From Thamnidium elegans (Eukaryota > Mucoromycota > Mucoromycetes > Mucorales > Mucoraceae): a stretch of 64,000 bases of DNA. A program made the position numbers and the translations under genes. Below are positions 19,802-30,756 of this stretch, piece after piece. The stretch covers positions 248,001 to 312,000 of the forward strand of contig JAIXMG010000015.1 in NCBI GenBank assembly GCA_025201345.1, read 5' to 3'. The notes below the pieces were generated by a model. That model had not been told where the DNA came from, did not search any database, and was given only the letters and a program-made list of their open reading frames with translations. How positions within the stretch are numbered: the stretch's first letter is position 1; every line of letters starts with the position of its first letter.

Positions 19802-19983
19802 AATCACATCTCAAGTTCTTAAATAAAAAAAATCTGTTATTTTTCTATATATATGTGTAAAAGTGCATGCGTATTTATTTAAAATAAAGACTTTCTAAAA
19901 ATTGATGGTCTTGAAGTAATTACATTGATTTAATTAACTGATTTTCAACTACCACTTTATTTTCTCCTTACCCATTACAAGAA
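19802..19983 (-). repeat. Long inverted repeat, right arm
   Basis: This is the reverse complement of 16201-16382. Its outer end reads, on the minus strand, TTTCTTGTAATGGG|GTAAGG. It joins in frame to the decayed gene at 19984-20290 (…SVGF-LVMG) just at a splice donor, so at least the outermost bases are also gene sequence. Confidence 0.88.
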
Positions 19984-20290
19984 ACCCCACAGAAACGAGT
20001 TGACTGATTCGAGAAGGATTTGTTTCCACAAAGACAGTGAAAATGTCTCTTAGTGTCTTTAATAGTTTCAACAACCCATCATTAAGGTACTTTTCATCGA
20101 TAGGAAGTACCGTGTCCTTTCCAGCTTCACTGAATCCTAACTCCTTAACCTTGGAGTGTAAAAAGAATGTCTCCTCTGGAACCCATATTTTTTCCTGGCC
20201 TCTTCTCTATAACTTCTAAGCTTCTACTTTTGTTTCTGGCAAGTGTCACTGCTATGCCAGTCTTCTCGCTTAGTCGGGCTTAAATATGAT
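19984..20290 (-). pseudogene. Decayed copy 1 of an unknown repeated gene family (possible nuclease core)
   Basis: The minus strand reads GIAVTLARNKSRSLEVIEKR, GSRGDILFTLQG, then after a +1 break GFSEAGKDTVLPIDEKYLND, LLKLLKTLRDIFTVF and SVGF. It aligns along its length with 21920-22456 (ARNEHRGLGAREKRP..., SCEVGKDD..., KYLDNSLIKLPKTLRDMM). The conserved GD-I-F and E-x-G-K pieces could be a PD-(D/E)XK-type core. The copy is truncated at both ends and frameshifted. Confidence 0.65.
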
Positions 20291-20456
20291 TGTTTGTGAA
20301 AATTCGGTATATAAAACGCCATATGCCATGCAATAAATCGTGTTCTCCGTAACCGTTTAAATTCAAACTTTGATCGTACAGAAATAATTCGGAAATGTTT
20401 ATCATCCTCACCAGTGTATATTTATATTATAAAATTGACTAGAGTTTTATTCATAA

Positions 20457-20835
20457 TTAGTACAAGTTGAGTACCCGCCAAAATTGAAAAAAGTACAATA
20501 TTCCACTTTCTTTACTCAAACGTGTCAAAATGATAACGGTACGATCGATGAACGTCGTCCTCTGATTAATGCTATAGTCTGCATTTGTCCTCTTTGAGGC
20601 AACTTTCACTGGCTTTGAAGTAGTTGACTTTTTGTTTTCAGTTGGTTGTTTTTCCAAAGGCTTATTCTTCATATAAGAAGAATGATTAACCAAAGTTTCA
20701 AGAACAATATTGGGATCGTCAATAGTTGACATGACATCTTCCATAGGATCATACGTTAATTGACTGTTTTCATTATAAATATTGTTTTGTCCATCTTCAT
20801 AAAAAAAAAGAGTTCTTCATCTCGTAAGGCTACAA
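20457..20835 (-). pseudogene. Tc1/mariner-like transposase N-terminal remnant
   Basis: On the minus strand the frame starts near 20828 with MKNSFFFYEDGQNNIYNENS and continues into MEDVMSTIDDPNIVLETLVN and KRTNADYSINQRT. The opening closely parallels the 12786 transposase (MDSNITFYSEDGRGNIFNDN), so both belong to one family. The DDE domain is missing. A 22-bp periodic array and a GGGAACAGCCTA terminus lie just upstream (20887-21081). Confidence 0.7.
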
Positions 20836-20886
20836 TAGACATTATAAGAAAAAGATAATCAAAAGCTTCCTCAGAAAAAATAAGAG

Positions 20887-21061
20887 GCGACATTTTATTC
20901 CTATGGCAGCGAAAACTTATTTCTGATTGGATGACATTTTGTTCCTGTGAGAGCGAAATTTAATTCCTGATTGGCCGACATTTTACTTCTAATTAAGCGA
21001 CATTTTATTTCTGATTAGGCGACACTTTGTTCGGCCCGGACGACATAATTTATTGGATCAA
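20887..21061. repeat. Eight 22-bp periodic repeats (GCGACATTTTATTTCTGATT)
   Basis: Cores of (G/C/A)CGA(C/A)A or TGACA occur at about 20887, 20909, 20931, 20953, 20975, 20997, 21019 and 21040, a strict 22-bp period. The units are diverged but clearly share CGACATTTT and CTGATT(G/A)G. The array lies between a transposase N-terminus and a terminal sequence GGGAACAGCCTA at 21067-21081. The likely role is an array of transposase binding sites in the element end. Confidence 0.85.
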
Positions 21062-21298
21062 CTGTATTTTGGGAACAGCCTAGGTGTCATTTTTCCATAT
21101 TAGGAAATCTTGGTGGGTGACATTTAACGACTCTCCTTTCCTTTACACAGTCCGGCTGATGGTTTCCTTTCAATTTTAAATAATTTTATGCGAACGTCAT
21201 CTTTAATTTTATCCAATCATCTTACCTTGCTTATCCTGTAGAAATATATCCTGTTTAAATGATGCACCTTTAATACTTGTGTCATTATACGGTTAGTT

Positions 21299-21470
21299 GC
21301 AGACGTGCCTACTAGGTTTCTCGGATTAGAAATATAATGATGGGATTGTTAGTACCTAGGGTCTGGGGGCTTTTCTTACTGACCGGCCAGTTGCAGACTT
21401 TGCCTCTACTGGGTTTCTCGGATTAGAAATATGATGGCGAAAAGGATCAGCATCTTGGGGTCTGGGTTGG
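21299..21470. repeat. Imperfect ~85-bp tandem duplication
   Basis: The sequence CTCGGATTAGAAATAT, preceded by TGCAGAC...GCCT and followed by a GGGTCTGGG, occurs twice (about 21299-21367 and 21390-21466) with substitutions. No coding frame is convincing here. It may be a remnant of transposon ends. Confidence 0.6.
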
Positions 21471-21678
21471 GAATAGACTGTCTCTACCTTATCGTGGTTA
21501 TTCCTGTGAGTAAAAGATTGCTTTGAAATCAAACGAGACTTCAAGCATAATTTATGAAATATCTTTAAATAAAAACGCTTGTAATGCATATTGTTAAATC
21601 AAGCAAGGCTTAGTTCTTTAATAAGTAAAACAGGCTAACTATTTAAAAACTAATTATCTTTATCGAGGAACATAAGCT

Positions 21679-23350
21679 TTATTTACATGAAGGCGGCAGA
21701 TTGATGGTAAAAAGAGTAAGGCAAAGATGGTGCAATATTCGAACTATTAACAATGAGCTCGGTGTTTTTCTTTTTCTGTCATTCATAGTTTTATGAAACA
21801 TTTGCATTGCTTGTTTACCTTTCCACGTAATCTCCAGAAGGGGCAAGAAGTCAATAGCCATAGTCTCAATAGAGGATAGGAACTTAAACCTGGTAGTTTT
21901 TGTGATTCGCGCAATAAATTCACCAAAAGGGATATCCATAACCACAAGCTCCATACATAGACCTAGGAAGTGAATTACTAAATGTACCTTTATGAAATAT
22001 GTTTAGCTTACCCATAACCAGAAATCCAACAGTCAAAAGAGTGTTTATTTTTCTAATGTTCTTTTGTACGAATAAAGCCATCATATCTCTTAGTGTTTTA
22101 GGAAGTTTTATAAGGCTATTATCAAGATACTTGTCATCAGCTACCGTAACGTCATCTTTACCAACTTCACAAGAGCCATGTTCATTATATCCTATTTTGA
22201 AAACAATGCCAAGCTTGGCACCGATAGCTTTTCTTGGTCTTTTCTCTCTTGCTCCCAATCCTCTATGTTCATTTCTGGCTAAAGCAACAGCCCCACTTGC
22301 TCTTTCCCTAAGTGATGCATTAGTTTCTTTGCTTTTGAATGCTCTGCATAGAAAGGTCCAAATATCATGTAGTACGTCAGCCTCTGAGAAGTCATTCAAC
22401 TCGAGTTTGTTATTCTCTAGGAAAAGCTCTGACATCCTGACTATACTTTCTCTCATCCATTTCTTGTCAATTCGTCTACAGGATCATGTTTTAGACTATC
22501 GGCAAAGAAGTATGATCCTTTGACAGCCGTCCATTTTGATCGTAGCTATTCAAGTATTCTTTAAGGTCATCAGAAATATTGGGCAATTGTGGTGCTACGT
22601 GTTGTCTGACTTCATCTAACTCTGCTACAGTGGAATACTGCTTAATTTTTTTGGTGCACCACAAGTGCCAGTTTAGAGAAATTCCTGCATCGACACCACC
22701 ATATCATAAAGAAGCCCCTTGTGAGATATTTAGACATTTGATTATATAAAAGGTACTTGCTTGTATATGAATTCATTGTTTAAAAAAAGGAAAGGATGGA
22801 ATAAATAGGTTATTTAATCATCATAAAAAGGAGTTTATTTAACTATGATAAAAAGGATTTATTTAATCATCATAATATATTTATATTACAGTTTATTTTC
22901 TGGTGGTGTACCAAGAATTAACCAAATAAAATCATTTGGATCAAGTATCAGTCAATGTACTGGGTGTTCGTATATTGACCCTTCTGCTAATTGTTTTATC
23001 TGATCGTCAACAGCTTTTCCTGTAGACAACTTCCATTTGCCAGAAGTGGGAATGCTATTGTACAGATCGATAACACGCTCTTTTTCTGGATTAGTCAATT
23101 TGTAATTCGAGTTGGTTGATTTACCGATTTATGAACTTTCAGGATTTAAAGTTCAACATATCGAAATAATCTTTGTTCGCTTCAAGAAGCCTGTAAGCTA
23201 TCACCTTGATTTTTCTTTTCCAACCACCTTTGTATACGTTTAGGCTTTTTCCGTCATAGCTTTTCTCTATTAAATCTGATAATTCTACAGCTACGTCCCT
23301 TATCTCTGCCTCATTTTTTTTTATTGGGCACCTTTAAAATTGAAGAAGCA
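21679..23350 (-). pseudogene. Decayed copy 2 of the same unknown repeated gene family
   Basis: This multi-part gene on the minus strand is in pieces. Pieces in order: NEAEIRDVAVELSDLIEKSY near 23320-23200; NPEKERVIDLYNSIPTSGKW and GTPPENKL (23100-22880) with an internal stop; AELDEVRQHVAPQLPNISDD (22640-22550); then after a frame change the 22495-22012 exon (MRESIVRMSELFLENN...ARNEHRGLGAREKRPRKAIG...SCEVGKDD...LTVGFLVMG). A GTAAGC...CTAG intron leads to the last exon 21962-21679 (LCMELVVMDIPFGEFIARIT, LPLLEITWKGKQAMQ). It resembles hypothetical families repeated in fungal genomes. A D/E-x-x-K core is possible, but the Asp is replaced here. Confidence 0.6.
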
Positions 23351-23694
23351 ATTTCTATTGAAAAGGCTAGTTTCATCATTAAGGAAATCATGAAAAGACT
23401 GCAACGAACCATCTTTATATAATATTTTTCGCTCATTTTTTATCTTAATAACCTCGAACAATCGTTAGGAAAACTAGTTTTTTGCAAAAGCGGCTTTTAT
23501 TAAAGTTGTAAATTGGTTAAAAAAGAGGAGTAGAAGTATCAATCTTTTAATTCAAAATGAGATACATGATCACATTTATCATATCTAAAAGCAGTGTATG
23601 AAGTCCATATACGCGTGACATACACGTGTAACTCACGTGATATCTTATTTAAATATTTAATGTGTATATAATACAGATCTAAGAAAATATCCAA

Positions 23695-23767
23695 GACTGC
23701 GTAGCACAGCGGTAGTTGCGAAAGATTGCAAATCTTTAGGTCCCGTGTTCGAATCACGGCGTGGTCT
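23695..23767 (+). tRNA. tRNA-Cys (GCA)
   Basis: The acceptor arms GACTGCG and CGTGGTC pair, with G-T wobbles. The anticodon stem AAAGA/TCTTT closes a 7-base loop TTGCAAA with anticodon GCA. The T arm is CCGTG-TTCGAAT-CACGG with the B-box GTTCGAATC. There is no intron. T-runs follow as Pol III terminators. It marks the right border of the transposon island. Confidence 0.93.
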
Positions 23768-23771
23768 TTAC

Positions 23772-23776
23772 TTTTT
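23772..23776 (+). terminator. Pol III terminator of tRNA-Cys
   Basis: A T5 run begins a few bases after the tRNA 3' end and is followed by a T7 run, as expected for RNA polymerase III termination. Confidence 0.6.
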
Positions 23777-26189
23777 GATTTTTTTCGATAAATTTTAAAT
23801 AGCGAAGAAGCATCTCTTTTGTCAGTTTTACTTTTTGTTTTTCAAGCTGAGTTGATTAAATTGGTTCTAACGATATGTAGTGTCCAATGGCAGTTAACAA
23901 AAGAAGCTTAGTATAGCTTTTTATAAGAATAAAAAATGGTACATAGATTAGCTATTATTTTTGGGGCCGAAAAAATATTTTTTTTAGGACTAAACTATTG
24001 AGGTATTTGCTCGAAAGATTTCACTCCATTTGATTAGCAAAAAAAGTGAATCGTTCTAGCGTATACTTTTTGTTAATTGAACTATTTTTCTTGGAATTTT
24101 CTTTTCATAATCTTTAAATGAAATAGACATCCCCGACCATGTTACATTTTATTACATCTCTATAGACTATAAATTATTTTTTAAAGAGGAGATACTTTTT
24201 TACTAACTTAATAATTGATGAAATCCTTTGATTCCAATCTACAGAGATAACGAGATGTATAACAAAGATTAGAAACGATAGCGATAGTATAATCAAGACC
24301 TTCTTTTTTTTAGTAGTAGCACTCATAATTTTTTTTTCTTGGAATTAAATTAAGCGAAATAGAATATTTTTTTATTGTTCAAATTTTTTAATAATAATAG
24401 TAGTACGGGCTTTAGTTGAGTATAGCCGTCTAAAGTGTGGTCAAAGCATATATTACATCCTGTGTTACTCGATGTTACCCGTGATATTTTGTGGTACTGG
24501 TGTGCATATATTTCTCGATTGCAAAATAAATAAATAAATAGAAGCTTTACTATACAATTTATATTATATATAAAATTTATATTTTTTCCGTCGCAAATAA
24601 AATAAATCTAAATACAGGGCTTTAATCTTTCGAGTATAATAGATGTTATAGCTTTTAAACTGTCAATCTAATTGTTACTGAATAAAACGTGAGAGGAAAA
24701 GAATACCAAGAATCCATTTCTTATTTGTTGGTATTATTTTCAAGACCAGCGTTGGAGTTTTTTTTTTTGTAAACCAGAGGAACATCACTTATTGTCCACT
24801 AACAAGCATATTAACTAATCTTTTTTGTCATTTTCACGCTTGGTAGGAGTCTAAACTCACCACAATTAAAAAATTATCTACCAGAATGAACTACAGGCTA
24901 ATCGGAAGGGTAGTAATTGATATAACAAATGCGTATGTATACAAACATGTAGCCGAATAACTAGATCAATGTTTAGTTAACGGAAATTAAAATAGCGATA
25001 ACAATAAAGCATATACACAAATAATAATACTAATAGAAAGAGAGGATGTTTTCAAATGACCAACATAGTTAATTGAGGTAACTCAAAAAATATTATATTA
25101 ATGGACACGGTAAAATGATACCAAGTAAAAAAAAAAAAAAACCTTGTCATCTGGCTCAAAAGCTAGATGAATGTTTCCCCCAACAAAACAATATCTAAGC
25201 GAGAAAAGTATAGCCATCTCAACATAGCACAATAAATAAAAGTATGTTTCACCAGTTTACAAAACGAGTAGAATAAGCGAGATCAACAGCTCATACCGGT
25301 AACTCGCCACCAAATATCAATTTAATGTACATTAGACTAACAAGGTTAATATTTAAAATATAAACAACTTTGGTTAATAAACATTATTTTTTGTCTTTTT
25401 TTTATGGTATAATAGATGTCTGATAGATTATATAAACATTTCAATATAAGCGTCGTGTGATGAGTATATATAGATTACCGTATTTACGGCAGAGATAACG
25501 GAACCGTGGCGTGTGAAACGTGTACTATTGTGCGCACTAGAACTAAATAACATAATTCCGTAATTCATTTCGTCAAGTGTAGGAGCTTTTTACTCTCATT
25601 GATATAAGTTGTTAATTCCGATATATTAATTACCCAAGCTTTCGGTTTTACGGCTAAGTGTAACATATATGATTCATTACAACACATATTAAAAAAAAAA
25701 AAGGGAGGAGGATCTTAATTCAGTATAATGCATAAAAAGAAAAAAGAAAAAAAAATACCCCACTGAAATGTATTAGAGACAAATATAGGATAAATGATGT
25801 GGTACGAAATAATGGCGATGGGCCATTTCAACTATACGAAAATGGGGCTTTCCTTTTATTGTCGTTGCTATTATTTTTTTTTCCTTCTTCGAATAATAGT
25901 ATTTTTAGGCGCCCAAGTATTTTAAAGCTCTATGAGTGGTTTTTTTTTTGGGGGGGGGGAGGAAGGGTATTTGTAAAGAGCAATAGAAAAAAGTGCGGGG
26001 TAGAAGGTATCAGATTTAGGTTAACCGTTTACCCGGGACATCTTTTGTTGTGTAATCAGCTGTTTGATTGGATTAAACAATTACGTTCAAATTAGACGTG
26101 GGCTTCCTAAATTTGTTCTAATACTTCTCTTCCCTCTATTACATTTTTTAAGACTTTTTTTTTTAATTTTTTTATTTAGAGAAAAATTT
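23777..26189. other. 2.4-kb AT-rich region without recognisable gene
   Basis: There are no long open frames on either strand and no splice-linked frames I could assemble. It contains scattered poly-A/T tracts. The last few hundred bases, including a G9 run near 25953, are probably the promoter and 5' leader of the Zn2Cys6 gene. Confidence 0.5.
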
Positions 26190-28201
26190 ATGGCCACAAT
26201 AACTAGTAATAACTATTCAACCTTATCTACTACAATGTCACCAACTTCAACAACACAACCGAAAACTGTTCAACGAAAAAAAAAAGCAGCCAGAGCATGT
26301 GTTCATTGTCAAAAGGTAATTTTTTTTTGTTTAATTTATATATGCAAGAATAAAAAAAAATCTAAAACAGACTGTATTATTTTAGGCACATTTAACGTGT
26401 GATGACTGTAAGTTTTTTTATATACAAATATCTTCTTTTTTTTTTTTTTTTTTTTTTTTGATTTAAGTGACTCATATTAATTAAATAATTTTTGATACTC
26501 CATTTATAATATAAAACATTTGTATAATAGCACGACCTTGTCAAAGATGTATTAAAAGAGACTTGGCTGGTACATGTACGGACGGAGCAAGAAAGAAGGC
26601 TAAATACCTTCAAGATGCAGAAGGTGAGTTAGTTTATTTTAAATAATTAAAAGCAGATTTTAAATGTATAAATATAGATAATATGAGTTGTACTTCAAAC
26701 GATTCCCGATACACGACTCAATTAAATCAAATTCAACAACAACAGAATACGTTACTTGATACATTAAATACTAACCAACAACACTTTTTAAATGGAGGTA
26801 CCCTACCCTTATATATTTATATTTATATTACTCTATCATGATAACTAATCGTATATCTTTTTTTTTGTTACTCAGCAAACCTTATCGATACTTCACAACT
26901 TCTTGGTCTAGATAATAATAACAATAACAGTACGTTCAATTATGGATTCGGATCCAATTCAACAAACTTGGAATATTCCATCTTGTCAAATATGCTGGGT
27001 TCACCTCAATTTATGAATTCTTCTTCAAGTTCTCCTACAACATCGACTATAAATAATATTTGGTCAAATAACAATCAAAAGAAAAACTATAATAATAATA
27101 ATACAAATGATACCCTTTTAACTTCTACTCCGTCTTCTACTACCACTCCTTACACTCCTTCTACCATTACTAGTTTAGGTGATCCAATTTTATTTTCTCC
27201 TACATTGCAACAGCAACAACAGCATCAACAACGACAACAACAACATCAACATCATCATATACTTGACCCCAATACGATCTCAATAGCTAAAATGGAAAAT
27301 AGTCCTAAGTCTAATTTGTTGCTAACGCCTCCAAATTCATCGTCAAGGAAACGTCACCATAGCAACAGTAGTATGATCAGTATTGGTTACGCTAGTGCTT
27401 CGAAACCATTTAGTTATGCAGATGGATATCATTATCTGATTAACTATGTTCGACACAAGTAAGTAAAGTAATATATATATGTATGCATAAACTCATTGAT
27501 ATTAAATTTTGAATTTTTTAGGATGGGTAGAGAGGAATTAATGAGAATTAGTAAAGCACTTGCACTATTTAGACCATCCGTATTAGCTTCAATGATGAAT
27601 TTAACAGAAGATGATTTAGTGTTTACAGAAAAGTGTTTACAAAGAACTTTATTGGTATGATATATAATTGAAAAAAAAATATTATAATAAAAAACTAAAT
27701 GCTCTTTCTTTCTCTTTATGATAGGAATACGAGAAATTAATCACTTATTCAGGAACACCAACAGTAGTATGGAGAAGAACTGGCGAGATTGCTCTTGTTG
27801 GTAAAGAATTTTCATTATTAACTCAATGGTCTCGTGATGCAATATTGAGTAAAAAAACTTATATTTATGAAGTAAGTTTAAGTCTAGAGCCTGTGAGAAA
27901 TAGTATAATCCTAAAACGTTTTTTTTTTTTTTTTCAGTTGATGAGTGATCCTTCTGCAGTCGAATACTGGGAAAAATATGCTTTACACGCTTTTGATAAC
28001 ACGGACTCTGCCGTATATAGCTCTTGTATACTTATGAGCCCGACAAAAAGGGTAGTACCCTGCACCTTTTGTTTTACGATTAAAAGAGATATATTCGATT
28101 TACCAAGCGTGATAGTTGGCAATGTAAGTTAAACTATACATATATATATATATTTTTTTTTTTACTAATGCTATAAATAGTTTTTGCCTATACTCAGCTA
28201 A
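26190..28201 (+). CDS. Zn2Cys6 transcription factor, ERT1/AcuK (gluconeogenesis) type
   Basis: Nine exons (26190-26315, 26386-26407, 26531-26623, 26678-26797, 26876-27458, 27522-27654, 27725-27871, 27938-28123, 28181-28201) make 476 codons. The binuclear zinc cluster has spacing C-x2-C-x6-C-x5-C-x2-C-x8-C ([27 protein letters not shown]), followed by the basic GARKKAKYL. The centre is Asn/Gln/Ser/Thr-rich with a poly-Gln/His stretch. The C-terminal half is a PAS-like domain ([33 protein letters not shown]) ending FLPILS. This combination is specific to the Ert1/AcuK/Rds2 group, which activates gluconeogenic and alternative-carbon genes. Exon 2 is only 22 nt and splits the zinc cluster. The last exon is 21 nt. 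Confidence 0.92.
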
Positions 28202-28296
28202 ATGTCCCACGGTTCTTCTGTAACCACAATTTTTTTTTTACTATACTATTTTTTTATTTGTGAACAAACTAGGAATTATGTATTCAATAAAAGAAC

Positions 28297-30550
28297 TTAT
28301 AATGATATAGAATCATCGTGATATGTTTCTTCTTCTTCGGGTGTTTCTGCTGCTTCTTCTATCTCTAATTTCATTATGATCTTTTCCTTTAATTTCTCAT
28401 TTGCAGTACTAACGCGAATTGCCAAGGATTTTTCAATAAACTTTACAGCTTCAGAATATTCTTCCAATTCATATAATACCTCAGCCATGGTTGCTAAGAG
28501 GACAGGGTGCCGAGGATGAAGTCTGATAGCTTCAAATAATAATGTTTTGGCTTGAACGTATTCTTCCATTCCTTGATAAGCAGTGGCCATACCATACCAT
28601 CCAATATAAGAACGTTTGTTAGCAATCATGCTTTTAGCAAAATGTTGCTTTGCACCTAAACTGTTGCCTTTTTCCCATTCTTCATATCCTAATAAGGCAT
28701 GTGCATAAGATCGCGTAGGATCTAACTTTACAGCCTTTTGGAACCATTGTGTAGCCTCATTACTGCCTGTTGCACATTTTGTCCAGTTACCAGCCGCAAT
28801 ATATGCCTCAAATAGATGTGATCGATTATCCTTCATCTTGTATGCCAAGACATTTAATTCCTTTTCCTTTTCCAAGAACCAAAGACATGTTGAATAAGTA
28901 GGTACTCCATCACAGTACCAAGGTGCTATTACAAATGCTTGTTTGAAAAATGCACGGGCCTATTTTTTGTTTAGTGAAAAAAAAAAAAACTTTTTAATTT
29001 AAATTAACTCACGCTTTGGTAATCACCAGCATCATAATATGCTTTTCCTAATATACATAATACACGAGCTGAGTTGTATTGTGGATCATCCAATTTTTGT
29101 AATTCTAAAGCTGCTTTTTCGCAATGATAAAACGATTGATATACGTATCCGTTAGCAATAATACATAACACTTGCAACACCTTGTTCATGCCGTTGATAA
29201 TGCTCTCATCAGTTTGTAGATTTGTATACTGATTCATTCCATTAAAGAAAAAATATCCATCAATCGCTTGGTTCTAGTGAAATAAAATATTAGCTTTCGA
29301 AATATAACTGTATATTATATAAAATATATATACCTTCACTTTCGATGATACCGACCTAAGCTTTTTATTAGGTCGAGGGTCATCATCCATTACACCTTTT
29401 GATTTAGCCACTCGCGGAGGAGTACTTTTATGAATTGATTCATATAAATCTTTTTCACGTTCATAGTCATTTTCTCCATCATCATCCAATTGAGTTAATT
29501 CAACTTTTAGTTTCTGTGTTGTCTCAACAGGAGGCCTCTTGTGTAACCCATGCTTGTTTTTATATGCCTCACCTGCTTTCATAATTCGAATGTCGTGATT
29601 TATCGAATCAATAATCGTGTTTTTCTTTATTTCCAAATCGCCTCTTTCGTATTCAGTGTGTAATAATTCGTCATCATCTTCAATGACTTTAGGTGAATAC
29701 CTAACCAGTGCTCTCAATTGACCTACAGTAATTTCTTGATAGTCATTGTTAATATCAGGTACAGAAAAACTATTCCATTCAACAGAAGAAGAAGTTAAAT
29801 CTTCAGAGAAATTGATTTCAGATACATCAGCAGAAGGTCGCGGCGGAAAATAAGAATGTGGTGATTTGGATAGATCTGTTGTAGCTAATTCAAAGTCTGT
29901 GAATATATCTTCTGGTAATTTAGCAGCATTGAAATCAATGCAATCGGGCGCAATGTCACATAATTTTGTATAAGCTGAGATTTTATATGGATTTTGTTTT
30001 AAACATTCCCAGTAATAAATTGCGGCAGCCCTGATATTATCAAGCTTTACATACAAGTCGCCTAATAAATTACATAGTGAAGCTTTACTTGGCATATGAT
30101 GTCGAGCTGCAGCACTAGCAAGCTCTATAATAAAAATTAATATTGTCTCTTTTTTATTTATTTATCGTACTTACCATCACCCCAGTATACGTCTTCCGGT
30201 AATTCATCCATGGAAAGAGCTACTCTTAATGCTTGCGATCCTTCTTCCCAATAGAATCGCTGTTTTTCATTCGATTCTTCCAAATTACCAAGTTCATAGC
30301 AACTTTTGGCAAATAAATTTAAGCATGGAATCGATCTTGCAGTTTTTAAAACAGTGTAGCTCGCTGAATAGTCTAAAAGGTGAAATAAACAATTCGCGTA
30401 TATATGGACATAATGGGTATTTTGGTTGTTAATGGCGTAAAGCCGTTCTGCCAGGAAGAGTGCGTTTCGGTAGTCCTTGTCGTCAAGATCTCTATAAATT
30501 AAAGCAAGTAATGTCCAGGCTTCAATTGAAGTATTTGGTTGTTCCTTCAT
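28297..30550 (-). CDS. APC/C subunit CDC27 (APC3), TPR protein
   Basis: Four exons (30550-30175, 30124-29334, 29273-29013, 28959-28297) give 696 codons. The N-terminus shows the Apc3 repeat region (RNALFLAERLYAINNQNTHY, LLDYSASYTVLKTA). A charged linker of about 150 residues with phosphorylatable SP/TP sites follows (STPPRVAKSK). The C-terminal TPR superhelix shows ARAFFKQAFVIAPWYCDGVP, TYSTCLWFLEKEKEL, AVKLDPTRSYAHALLGYEE and GWYGMATAYQGMEEYVQAK. The motif order is that of Cdc27, which holds Cdc20/Cdh1 in the anaphase-promoting ubiquitin ligase. The acidic C-terminal tail ends DDSISL. The ATG at 30550 starts close to the conserved N-terminal repeat, so little is missing. Confidence 0.88.
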
Positions 30551-30756
30551 TGATCTGTTATTTTTATTTTATTTACAAGAGAAAAAAAAAAGGCTTATCC
30601 GAAGAAGAAGAAGAAAAAAAAAAGGGAGAAATAAAAAAGCGCAGCGTTTATTTTAAATTGCAGGAATATGTAAAAGATAATTTATTAAGCAATATATAAG
30701 GTTGTAATAAGAGAGATAATTAAAAAGAAAATAGTATAATTCGAGTTTTTTTTTTT

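Noticed and set aside
20887..21061. CRISPR-like array
   Set aside because: The 22-bp units are contiguous without unique spacers and lie beside a transposase remnant in a eukaryote.
25799..26095. 98-codon frame before the Zn2Cys6 gene
   Set aside because: Leu/Phe/Lys low complexity from homopolymers; overlaps a likely leader region.
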